A stretch of DNA of 9,096 nucleotides from Kiritimatiellales bacterium (GTDB taxonomy: Bacteria; Verrucomicrobiota; Kiritimatiellia; Kiritimatiellales; Pontiellaceae). Under the pieces are notes generated by a model. It made no database searches, was not told the origin of the DNA, and saw only the letters and a program-made list of their open reading frames with translations. Of this stretch, positions 1 through 6,299 are shown piece by piece. Made by a program: the position numbers and the translations under genes. Where the stretch lies: contig JABDQT010000029.1 in assembly GCA_013042165.1 (NCBI GenBank), positions 1 to 9,096 of the forward strand, read 5' to 3'. Each line of letters starts with the position of its first letter. The stretch's first letter is position 1.

Positions 1-1862
1 GCCTGACAGGTCACACACCAGTCGGCCGTGAAATCAACAAAGAAGGGTTTTCCGGAGGCTTTCAGCTCGTCGACGAGCTCGGCGGAATAGGCCTGCCAGC
101 TCGACTCCGGCGTTTTCGAGAGCGCCAAGCTCACTCCGCCGACGAGGAGACCCGCCGCAAGTACCTTGGCAACGATCCGCACCCGCAGCATCCGCGTCAG
201 GTTGCCCCAGCGGCCATAAATCCAGGCGGCCACGCCAACCAGCAGCATGCCGGTGAGCATGCGGCCAAGGCCGTCCTTTCCACGCAGTCCGGTCAGCACC
301 CATACCAGCCACATGGCAAACGCCATCAGCAGGAAGCCGAGAAACTGCTTGAGTGACTCCATCCAAGGGCCCGGGCGCGGAACAACCCGCAGCCACCCCG
401 GAAATCGGGAAAGCAGCAGATAGGGCGTTGCCATACCTACGCCCAGTGCCGTGAAGATCAGCATGGCTACCGCGGCCGGCTGGGTCAGCGCCACCCCGAC
501 CGCAACGCCCATGAAAGGTCCGGTGCACGGCGTGGCGACCAGTGTGGCCAATACTCCGCTGAGGAAGGTGTTGATCCCTTCTGAGCGGCCCTTGAGGTTT
601 CCGCCGACGCCCATTAAAGAGGTTCCCATTTCAAAGACGCCGAACATATTCATGGCCAGCAGCATGAACAGCATGCTCATGGCAATCACGACAATCGGCT
701 CCTTGAGCTGGAAGCCCCAGCCCGTGGCCGGCACCAGCGCCTTGACCGCCAGCAGCACACCCGCCACCCCCCAGAAAGAGACGACCACGCCGGCGGCAAA
801 CAATACGCCATGCCGCCAGACCTTGGCGGAATCTTCGCCCGCCAGATTCACGAATCCGAGAATCTTGAGCGAAATGACTGGAAAGACGCAGGGCATCAGA
901 TTGAGAATGATACCGCCGAGAAATGCCGCCAGCAGCGCGTAGGCCACGGATGGGGGCCCTTCCGGCGATACCGTGCCGGAAGCCTCTGCCGGCGCTATCG
1001 ATGCCGAAACCCGCGCCGCCCGGTTTTCTCCATCTGCGATCCAGGATGATTTGGCCACCAGAATCCCGTTCAGACGCGCCGGAAGCGGTGGGTGCCCCGG
1101 GCTCAGGCGCATGCGAAGGTGGTAGCCTTCGGCGGTGGACAAAAGCTCCATCGGCACCGAGAGATCGACCAGCCCTTCGACTTCCGGGAAAAAATATTCC
1201 AGCTCAGGTCTGGGCGTGTTATTGGCGATCGACTGCAGCTCAATTACCAGATCATTGCCTTCGATTCGGCTGACGGCTTCCCAGGACGGCTGAACAGGCC
1301 GGACATGCTCCCGCTCCAAAGAGGGATTCACGGCCCCGACCAAAGCCGCCACCGGGATTTCAATGAACAGATTGCCACCGCCGGGAATACATTCTTCGTC
1401 GCACTCCAGCCAGGAAAGTTCGCCGCCGAGACGCACGGTTGAGCCAGGCCGCAACGTAGCGGGCGGGTGGAGAGTCACCAGATGCATGGTGGTGTTCTCG
1501 TAGCCGAACGTGACCAGTCCCTGGCTTTTGATCCTATGCGGTACGGCATACTCGATCGGCTCGGCCGTCATGCCATCCGGCAGCGACCAGTCAATTTCAG
1601 TGGCCATACCAAAATCGCCCGGATTCTTCCAGTAGGTATGCCAGCCCGGAGCATGCGTCAACCGAAGACCCAGCCGGAAGGGCTCGCCGGGTTGGATTGC
1701 CGCGCTTTCGGGCACCCACTCCGCCTCAACATGTTTGGATCTGAGCGAATCCGCGGAGGCGCTATAAGCCACCGCCATAAGTGCACACCCCATCAAAATA
1801 AGATGGGATTTCAGGCAGGCTTTACGAGCGGACTGAAAAAAGGCGCTTTTAAATAGTATCAT
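1..1862 (-). CDS. dsbD: DsbD-like thiol:disulfide interchange protein (3' end outside window)
   Basis: The reading frame is open from an ATG at 1862 to the left edge, giving 620 complete codons and no stop, so the C-terminus is missing. The family carries electrons from cytoplasmic thioredoxin across the inner membrane to periplasmic thiol proteins. Residues about 1-37 form a signal peptide ending SASA. Residues about 45-290 look like the periplasmic N-terminal domain, with WHTYWKNPGDFG (74-85) and WLECDEECIPG (151-161). From about 305 a CcdA/DsbD-type membrane domain follows, with redox motifs MPCVFP (C325) and TPCTGPF (C446). A thioredoxin-like domain begins near 600 with DFTADWCVTCQ (C616, C619). 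The order matches DsbD/ScsB-type proteins of roughly 700 residues, so about 100 are absent. No clear Shine-Dalgarno precedes 1862. The next in-frame ATGs (1793, 1778) would cut into the signal peptide. Family certain; exact subtype and electron acceptor unknown. Confidence 0.93.
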   Translation of the reverse strand, partial: MILFKSAFFQSARKACLKSHLILMGCALMAVAYSASADSLRSKHVEAEWVPESAAIQPGEPFRLGLRLTHAPGWHTYWKNPGDFGMATEIDWSLPDGMTAEPIEYAVPHRIKSQGLVTFGYENTTMHLVTLHPPATLRPGSTVRLGGELSWLECDEECIPGGGNLFIEIPVAALVGAVNPSLEREHVRPVQPSWEAVSRIEGNDLVIELQSIANNTPRPELEYFFPEVEGLVDLSVPMELLSTAEGYHLRMRLSPGHPPLPARLNGILVAKSSWIADGENRAARVSASIAPAEASGTVSPEGPPSVAYALLAAFLGGIILNLMPCVFPVISLKILGFVNLAGEDSAKVWRHGVLFAAGVVVSFWGVAGVLLAVKALVPATGWGFQLKEPIVVIAMSMLFMLLAMNMFGVFEMGTSLMGVGGNLKGRSEGINTFLSGVLATLVATPCTGPFMGVAVGVALTQPAAVAMLIFTALGVGMATPYLLLSRFPGWLRVVPRPGPWMESLKQFLGFLLMAFAMWLVWVLTGLRGKDGLGRMLTGMLLVGVAAWIYGRWGNLTRMLRVRIVAKVLAAGLLVGGVSLALSKTPESSWQAYSAELVDELKASGKPFFVDFTADWCVTCQ

Positions 1863-1870
1863 TTGAGTGC

Positions 1871-1899
1871 TGTTTATTGGGTCTCATGCTTCAAGTCAA
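1871..1899 (-). promoter_or_regulatory. possible sigma70-like promoter for the dsbD-like gene
   Basis: On the minus strand TTGACT (1899-1894) and TAAACA (1876-1871) are separated by exactly 17 bases. The -35 matches 5 of 6 consensus bases and the -10 only 3 of 6. A start site about 7 bases after the -10 would fall almost on the ATG at 1862, implying a nearly leaderless mRNA, which fits the absence of a Shine-Dalgarno. This is a pattern match only. Confidence 0.28.
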
Positions 1900-1923
1900 G
1901 CTCATCCGGTGCATCTTAATAAC

Positions 1924-2044
1924 CTCCGGAGCCGCACCACGGGAGGGCAATGCGATGCCGCCCTCTCCTTTCCGGTAGTGTCGAGCGTACCGCTCCGGCC
2001 AGACCGGGCGCCTTGGCTTTCACCAAGTCCTCTGCGAGACGCAG
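1924..2044. repeat. cluster of short palindromes and hairpins, REP-like
   Basis: Five dyad symmetries lie within about 120 bases of non-coding DNA. CTCCGGAG (1924-1931) is a perfect palindrome. GGGAGGGC (1941-1948) pairs with 1960-1967 with one G-T wobble and an 11-base loop. GAGCG (1983-1987) pairs with CGCTC (1991-1995) around TAC. CTTGG (2012-2016) pairs with CCAAG (2023-2027). CTGCG (2032-2036) pairs with CGCAG (2040-2044). The stretch is more GC-rich than the AT-rich DNA on its right. It has no convincing ORF and no T-run that would make it a simple terminator. It resembles dispersed repetitive extragenic palindromes, but only one copy is visible here. Confidence 0.45.
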
Positions 2045-2074
2045 GAGCGCGCGCCCATGCTTTCCGGCAAATTT

Positions 2075-2178
2075 TATCGGGAAATTATTAAGAGCAGCGG
2101 AATCGTCTGATGCATATGAAACACCCCCGCCTACTTTTTATTTTCCCCCTCACCTGCAGGTCTATTGGGAAATAATTT
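2075..2178 (+). repeat. two imperfect copies of an AT-rich 16-mer upstream of the cupin gene
   Basis: TATCGGGAAATTATTA (2075-2090) and TATTGGGAAATAATTT (2163-2178) match at 13 of 16 positions and have the same orientation, 88 bases apart. They sit 155 and 67 bases before the cupin start. They could be operator half-sites or chance similarity in AT-rich DNA. Nothing else is recognised between them. Confidence 0.25.
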
Positions 2179-2230
2179 TGCATTTCTCCCGATTCCGGCA
2201 TAGTTGCTCTCAGGCATAGAACACCATCGT

Positions 2231-2238
2231 GGAAGGAG
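2231..2238 (+). promoter_or_regulatory. ribosome binding site of the cupin gene
   Basis: GGAAGGAG lies 6 bases before the ATG at 2245, a near-perfect Shine-Dalgarno. It fixes the start of the cupin ORF and is clearly stronger than anything before the minus-strand genes. Confidence 0.8.
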
Positions 2239-2244
2239 CTCCAT

Positions 2245-2520
2245 ATGAACCCGATCGAAATCGAGCAGGCGCCGTCCAAAGAACGTCTGGAGGAGCTGGG
2301 CGTCTTCGGCTGGTCCATTTGGGAGAAGGAGGAATCCGAATTTCCCTGGCACTATGACGCGCAGGAAACCTGCTATCTGCTGGAGGGCGAAGTGACGGTA
2401 ACCCCGGATGGCGGCGAATCCGTTTCCTTCAAAGCAGGTGATCTCGTCACCTTCCCTCAGGACATGTCCTGCTCATGGAAAATCAGCCGGGCGGTTCGCA
2501 AGCATTACCGGTTTGGTTGA
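2245..2520 (+). CDS. small cupin_3 (DUF861/EutQ-like) domain protein
   Basis: This 91-residue single-domain protein is a complete small beta-barrel cupin. After a short N-terminal segment (1-19), the family pattern begins at FGWSIWEKEESEFPWHY (21-37), followed by ETCYLLEGEVTV (41-52), GDLVTFPQDMSCSW (65-78) and a VRKHYRFG terminus (84-91). It resembles stand-alone cupin_3 proteins related to the EutQ and ureidoglycine aminohydrolase cupins. Of the classic metal ligands only H36 and E41 are obvious. The second motif has no histidine, so metal binding is uncertain and no substrate can be named. The start is set by a strong Shine-Dalgarno. The gene diverges from the dsbD-like gene and converges on the photolyase gene with a 29-base gap, so it is probably transcribed alone. 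Confidence 0.88.
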   Translation: MNPIEIEQAPSKERLEELGVFGWSIWEKEESEFPWHYDAQETCYLLEGEVTVTPDGGESVSFKAGDLVTFPQDMSCSWKISRAVRKHYRFG

Positions 2521-2526
2521 GTGGGA

Positions 2527-2538
2527 TCGGCTAGCCGA
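2527..2538. other. 12-base perfect palindrome between convergent genes
   Basis: TCGGCTAGCCGA is a perfect palindrome in the 29-base gap between the stops of the cupin and photolyase genes. CGGCT (2528-2532) can also pair with AGCCG (2545-2549). It could act in bidirectional termination, but there is no T-run on either side, so the role is unproven. Confidence 0.25.
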
Positions 2539-2549
2539 CGAGAGAGCCG

Positions 2550-4037
2550 TCAGGCATCCAATTGCTCAAGAAACGCCTGTGCGCGGGCGAGATGCTCACG
2601 CCGCTTATCGTCCGGCATACGCTCCAGCGATTTCACCATCATGGAAAGCCGTGGATTGCTTTTGAAAAAGTCCCGGTGCTGATCAATAAACCGCCAGAAC
2701 AGGCCGTCCCAAGTTTTCTGCCAGTTGCCGGCGGGATAGTTGCTCATTTTTTTCAGATAGTTTGAGCCGCTGATATAGGGCTTAGTGGAAAACAGTCCAC
2801 CGTCTGCAAACTGACTCATGCCATACACATTGGGCACCATCACCCAGTCATAGGCATCAATGAACAGTTCCATAAACCAGCGATAGACCTCGTCCGGATC
2901 AAATTCACACAGCAGCATAAAATTACCCAGCACCATCAGCCGTTCGATGTGGTGCGCATATCCTGTTTCGAGTACCGCTTTAATGACGGCATCGACCGGC
3001 TCGATCCCCGTGGAGCCATTGTAAAAAGAAGCAGGGATTTTACGGCTGAATCCCCAGAAATTGGTAGTTCTGGATGCGCGGCCCTTGCAGACATAGATCC
3101 CGCGGATAAATTCGCGCCAGCCGATGATCTGCCGGATAAACCCTTCGGTAGAATTGATTGGTATGTCGTGGGCCTCGGCATACGCAAGACTCTGCTTCAC
3201 CACATCTCCCGGCAGCAGCAGCCCTGTATTCAGCAGGGGCGACAGCACGCTGTGATGCAGGATGCGTTCACCGAGTACCAGCGCATCCTCATAGTCGCCG
3301 AAGTCATGAAAACGGTGTTCCAGAAACTGTTTGAACCAGACCTGCGCATCCGCGCGGGTGAACGGATAGAGCGGGTCGGCTGAAAGCTGCCCGGGATTCT
3401 CCGCAAAATTCTTTCGGGTGTAGGCGACCGCGCTTTTCCAGACTGTATTGGATCTGGGAAACTGGACCTGCGGTGCTTTTTTTCCTTTGGGATATTTTTT
3501 CCGGTTGTCCGCATCGAACGACCATTTTCCTCCGGCCGGTTCGCCGTCTTTATCCATCAGGATATTCCCCCGCTTCCTCTGCTGCTTGTAAAACGTGGTT
3601 TGAAAGAAGGATTTTTTATCGCTCCGGAAGAAGGAGCCCAGCTCTTCGGTTGTATTGAGAAACATTGGCGATTCATGGAACACCGCTTCAATGCCCGATT
3701 CTTCGGCCTGTTGCCGGATGCGCCGAACAAGCCAGTCATCCGTCGGATCAATAACATGCAGCTCCGCAATCTTTTCCTTGTCGGCCAGTTTTTTTATCAG
3801 TACACGGACATCGCATTCCGGTGCCGTGGCCGCCACATAGTGAACCTGCTGTTTTGCGGATTGAAGCTCCTGCTCAAAGGCTTTCATGGATGCGCGGTGA
3901 AAGGCGATTTTCTGCTTGTGAAAAGCATACTGATTGAAAAAAAGGGCTTCCTCCACCAGATAGAGGGCATCCACCGAGGCCGCGAACGGAAGCTCCCGGA
4001 ACAGCTGGTGCGGAAAGAGAATACCGACCTTTTTCAT
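2550..4037 (-). CDS. PhrB-type cryptochrome/photolyase family protein lacking the Fe-S cysteines
   Basis: This 495-residue protein belongs to the deoxyribodipyrimidine photolyase-related (DPRP) family. These flavoproteins, typified by bacterial (6-4) photolyases such as Agrobacterium PhrB, use blue light to reverse UV lesions. The N-terminal antenna-type domain starts KKVGILFPHQLF (2-13) and has YLVEEALFFNQYAFHKQK (26-43). The C-terminal FAD-binding part has GYAHHIERLMVLGNFMLL (359-376), DAYDWVMVPNVYGMSQFADG (394-413) and TKPYISGSNYLKKMSNY (418-434). Length is close to the usual ~500. Only three cysteines occur (C75, C317, C377). The CxxC expected just after MSNY, the cysteine before a PFN-like stretch, and the one near residue 347 (here EPV) are absent, so no 4Fe-4S cluster of the PhrB type is expected. 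The ATG overlaps the stop of the preceding gene (ATGA, 4037-4034). It is the last gene of the operon. Lesion specificity, or a signalling role, cannot be read from sequence. Confidence 0.93.
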   Translation of the reverse strand: MKKVGILFPHQLFRELPFAASVDALYLVEEALFFNQYAFHKQKIAFHRASMKAFEQELQSAKQQVHYVAATAPECDVRVLIKKLADKEKIAELHVIDPTDDWLVRRIRQQAEESGIEAVFHESPMFLNTTEELGSFFRSDKKSFFQTTFYKQQRKRGNILMDKDGEPAGGKWSFDADNRKKYPKGKKAPQVQFPRSNTVWKSAVAYTRKNFAENPGQLSADPLYPFTRADAQVWFKQFLEHRFHDFGDYEDALVLGERILHHSVLSPLLNTGLLLPGDVVKQSLAYAEAHDIPINSTEGFIRQIIGWREFIRGIYVCKGRASRTTNFWGFSRKIPASFYNGSTGIEPVDAVIKAVLETGYAHHIERLMVLGNFMLLCEFDPDEVYRWFMELFIDAYDWVMVPNVYGMSQFADGGLFSTKPYISGSNYLKKMSNYPAGNWQKTWDGLFWRFIDQHRDFFKSNPRLSMMVKSLERMPDDKRREHLARAQAFLEQLDA

Positions 4038-4189
4038 TCCGCTACCCGCCCTTTCGTCCTGTTTTTTCTACAGCGCTCGCTACAGTATTTAACCTCATCC
4101 CAGCAGTCCGCCCACTTTTTGCGCCAGCTGAACGGGCGGCCGCACACCGGACATATCTTTTCGGGCAGATTGGGTTTTGCGTGACTCAT
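4034..4189 (-). CDS. DUF2256 family small zinc-ribbon-like protein
   Basis: This 51-residue protein contains NLPEKICPVCGRPFSWRKKW (7-26) followed by WDEVKYCSERC (30-40), the signature of the DUF2256 family. C13, C16, C36 and C40 are placed like a small zinc-binding treble-clef or ribbon. C29 is an additional cysteine. Function is unknown. DUF2256 genes are, from memory, frequent neighbours of photolyase/cryptochrome genes, as here. I chose the ATG at 4189 because it forms an ATGA overlap with the upstream stop (4189-4186). An in-frame ATG at 4219 would add 10 residues inside the upstream gene and outside the conserved core. The stop overlaps the photolyase start, again as ATGA. It may be a nucleic-acid or protein-binding accessory of the repair operon; that is inference. 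Confidence 0.88.
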   Translation of the reverse strand: MSHAKPNLPEKICPVCGRPFSWRKKWADCWDEVKYCSERCRKNRTKGRVAE

Positions 4190-4938
4190 GTCTGTTCCAT
4201 TTCCGGAAGCCAGCGCCAATACCGCAACGGCATACAGCGCGCCTGCAGCGATGGGTTTTTCCGGCCTTCAATGGTGACGCTTTTGAAAAAAGTTTTCCAT
4301 AACTGCTGCACACCTACCTCTTCGTCCGCGACAGGATTACCTTTCAACAATTTTTCCGGCTCCAGCTCGGCATAGAGGCGCTTTCCATCCCACACCACGG
4401 CCCGCTGCCGCCGCAAATCGTGCAGCATCCAGCGCTGGTCAGCAAGACGCGCACGGAAATGGGGCGCCAGCGCGCTGATGATGTCGTGATCCGGTTCAAA
4501 CGGTGCCCAATACAATCCGTCTTCCAGTCTTCGGAAACGCAGCAGCCCCTTGAACCGGTGGATTTCGCGCCCCACATTCCGTGCGGCCTGATGTACGGCA
4601 TGCACCACCTCATCCGCATGATGCCGATCCACGCTGCGTCCGAGTTTAAGCCCCATGCGGTAATAAGCCAACAGCTCCAGCTCCATGGTTTCGAAGGGCC
4701 CGGCCAGGCAATATACGAGGTTACGCGCAGCCTCTTTGGAGCCTTTTTTCCGGAAATAGCCGATCACTTCATCCGCCCGTGCTTCATCCGTTTGAACCGC
4801 ATGAATCCGATCGGCAAACAACAGGCCCTCATGCTGCGGGCCGACAATGGCCGCTGGTTTTTCTTTGCGTTTAATGGCATCGGCGATCGCACAGAGTACA
4901 CCGTCGGGTGAGCCGTCGTACTGGTATTCCAGTTCCAT
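4186..4938 (-). CDS. DUF4130-type DNA metabolism protein (TIGR03915-like), partner of the radical SAM protein
   Basis: This 250-residue protein matches the family annotated as probable DNA metabolism protein, almost always encoded next to the UDG-linked radical SAM protein. Family landmarks are YDGSPDGVLCAIADAIKRKE (7-26), ARNVGREIHRFKGLLRF (119-135), the EPDHDI motif (148-153), LAPHFRARLADQRWMLHD (157-174) and a C-terminal segment with IEGRKNPSLQARCMPLRYW (223-241) ending near LPEME. No fused uracil-DNA glycosylase domain is present, although some relatives carry one. No signal peptide or membrane segment is seen, so it is cytoplasmic. The start ATG shares one base with the stop of the radical SAM gene (TGATG, 4940-4936) and lacks a good Shine-Dalgarno, pointing to translational reinitiation. 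Biochemical function is unknown. Family assignment is strong; a repair role rests on neighbours. Confidence 0.9.
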   Translation of the reverse strand: MELEYQYDGSPDGVLCAIADAIKRKEKPAAIVGPQHEGLLFADRIHAVQTDEARADEVIGYFRKKGSKEAARNLVYCLAGPFETMELELLAYYRMGLKLGRSVDRHHADEVVHAVHQAARNVGREIHRFKGLLRFRRLEDGLYWAPFEPDHDIISALAPHFRARLADQRWMLHDLRRQRAVVWDGKRLYAELEPEKLLKGNPVADEEVGVQQLWKTFFKSVTIEGRKNPSLQARCMPLRYWRWLPEMEQT

Positions 4939-6188
4939 CAGAACAACTGCAGCTGTTTTGCCTGCGCCGTTGGCTTGTCTTTCAAGATGAGAGCCTGCCG
5001 TACCGCAGCAGCCGAAGACCGCAGGCCCGCGTGGAATTTCCCGCTACAGGTAATGAAATACTGTGCCCGCTTGAGCACCACTCCGATCCGCCGCAGATGA
5101 CTGAAGTCGAGCCGACCGGTGCGCCGTGCGCTGATGATCCGCTTGGCCGACAGCACGCCGATGCCCGGAACCCGCAGTAGCCAGCCATAATCGGCGGTGT
5201 TGATTTCGACCGGAAACTGATGAAAGTTGCGCAGCGCCCAGCCAGCCTTGGGATCGAGCTGCGGATCGAGGTTCGGCTCATTGTCATTCAGAATTTCATG
5301 CGCCTTGAACTTGTACATCCGTAACAGCCAGTCGGCCTGATACAGCCGGTGCTCGCGCAACAGTGGCGGCATCGGCAAAAGCGGCAGACGGGCTTCATGC
5401 TTGTTGACCGGCATGTAGGCCGAAAAATAGACGCGCTTCAGACTATAGCTGTCGTACAGGTTCTGCGAGAGATCCAGTATGTGTTTATCCGATTCCGGTG
5501 TTGCACCGATAATCATCTGCGTGCTTTGGCCCGCGGGTGCAAAGCGCGGTGCCTTGCGGTTTTTCCTCCGCTCTATTTGAGCCTGCTTCCAATGCTCGCC
5601 GATGTAGGCCATCGGCCGGATGATGTCGCCCTTCTTCTTTTCCGGCGCCAGCAGAGAAAGTGACGCGGAGGACGGCAGCTCGATATTTACACTCACGCGG
5701 TCGGCATAGCGCCCCGCCTGGTCAATCAGCTCCATGCTGGCACCCGGAATCGCCTTCAGGTGGATGTAGCCGCCAAAGTGCTTTTCCTCGCGCAGTTTTT
5801 TGGCCACCTGCATCATCTGCTCCATCGTGTGGTCCGGTGAAACGAAGACAGCCGAACTTAGAAAAAGCCCTTCGATATAATTTCTGCGATAAAACTCCGC
5901 CGTCAGGTTGATGACTTCATCCACGGCGAACGTCGCCCGCTTGACATCGTTGCCACAGCGGTTGATGCAGTAGGCGCAGTCGTAGATGCATACATTGGAT
6001 AGCAGGATTTTCAGCAGCGAAACACAGCGACCATCCGGCGTCCAGCTGTGGCAGCAGCCCGACGGAAGCGTTGCGCCGGTTGCACCCTTGCGGTTGCTTC
6101 CGCTCGACGAGCACGACGCGTCATACTTCGCTGCATCCGCCAGCACCGCCATTTTTTCTTCCACCGTCATCCGCCCGATTCCTCGCAT
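4938..6188 (-). CDS. UDG-linked radical SAM DNA repair/modification protein (TIGR03916-like)
   Basis: This 416-residue protein has the radical SAM cluster motif CIYDCAYC (C67, C71, C74), which binds a 4Fe-4S cluster and cleaves S-adenosylmethionine to make a radical. C26 (ASCSSSG), C45, C46 (GCCHSWTPDGRC) and C55 precede it and are typical of this putative DNA modification/repair family. Near the C-terminus, LLRVPGIGVLSAKRIISAR (337-355) is a helix-hairpin-helix, a non-specific DNA-binding element. The last residues are QLQLF (412-416), which resembles a beta-clamp binding peptide. Substrate is unknown. Two starts are possible. The ATG at 6188 gives 416 residues. The ATG at 6170 (MTVEEK) agrees better with the usual family N-terminus and has AGGA 9 bases upstream. 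This is the first gene of the operon, and its stop overlaps the next start. Family confidence is high. Confidence 0.92.
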   Translation of the reverse strand: MRGIGRMTVEEKMAVLADAAKYDASCSSSGSNRKGATGATLPSGCCHSWTPDGRCVSLLKILLSNVCIYDCAYCINRCGNDVKRATFAVDEVINLTAEFYRRNYIEGLFLSSAVFVSPDHTMEQMMQVAKKLREEKHFGGYIHLKAIPGASMELIDQAGRYADRVSVNIELPSSASLSLLAPEKKKGDIIRPMAYIGEHWKQAQIERRKNRKAPRFAPAGQSTQMIIGATPESDKHILDLSQNLYDSYSLKRVYFSAYMPVNKHEARLPLLPMPPLLREHRLYQADWLLRMYKFKAHEILNDNEPNLDPQLDPKAGWALRNFHQFPVEINTADYGWLLRVPGIGVLSAKRIISARRTGRLDFSHLRRIGVVLKRAQYFITCSGKFHAGLRSSAAAVRQALILKDKPTAQAKQLQLF

Positions 6189-6272
6189 TGCACCCCACCA
6201 AAAGCCAGCCAGATTGACCAGAGAAAACAGGGAGTCTTTGAGACGATGCCGGAGACCTCTCAGGTTATTGCG

Positions 6273-6289
6273 GCACTTGCTTGAAGTGC
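6273..6289. other. 6-bp hairpin in the operon leader
   Basis: GCACTT (6273-6278) pairs perfectly with AAGTGC (6284-6289) around a 5-base loop. On the plus strand it is followed by TTCCCGAGTTTT, so it might end a plus-strand transcript. On the minus strand it would lie in the leader of the repair operon or just after the leuS fragment. The rest of 6189-6299 holds no ORF and no convincing promoter. Confidence 0.3.
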
Positions 6290-6299
6290 TTCCCGAGTT

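Noticed and set aside
34..528. Minus-strand ORF of 164 codons starting with ATG
   Set aside because: It is an out-of-frame shadow of the dsbD-like gene, whose true frame is open from 1862 to the edge with clear family motifs.
1784..1795. LMGC near residue 26 of the dsbD-like protein as a lipoprotein signal
   Set aside because: The hydrophobic stretch continues past the cysteine to a better type I site (SASA), and methionine before the glycine is a poor lipobox residue.
2166..2190. Imperfect GGGAAA/TTTCTCCC inverted repeat upstream of the cupin gene
   Set aside because: Pairing needs a bulged base and has few base pairs; likely chance in AT-rich DNA.
2245..2520. Cupin as a member of the repair operon
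   Set aside because: It is on the opposite strand and convergent with the photolyase gene, so it cannot be co-transcribed with it.
2949..4184. Plus-strand ORFs of up to 194 codons opposite the photolyase gene
   Set aside because: They lie antisense to a well-conserved gene, have no recognisable motifs and no ribosome binding site.
4420..4911. Plus-strand ORF of 163 codons
   Set aside because: It is antisense to the DUF4130-type gene and shows no family pattern.
4186..4938. Uracil-DNA glycosylase domain expected with this family
   Set aside because: The protein is only 250 residues and no glycosylase motifs are visible; no separate glycosylase gene is in the window.
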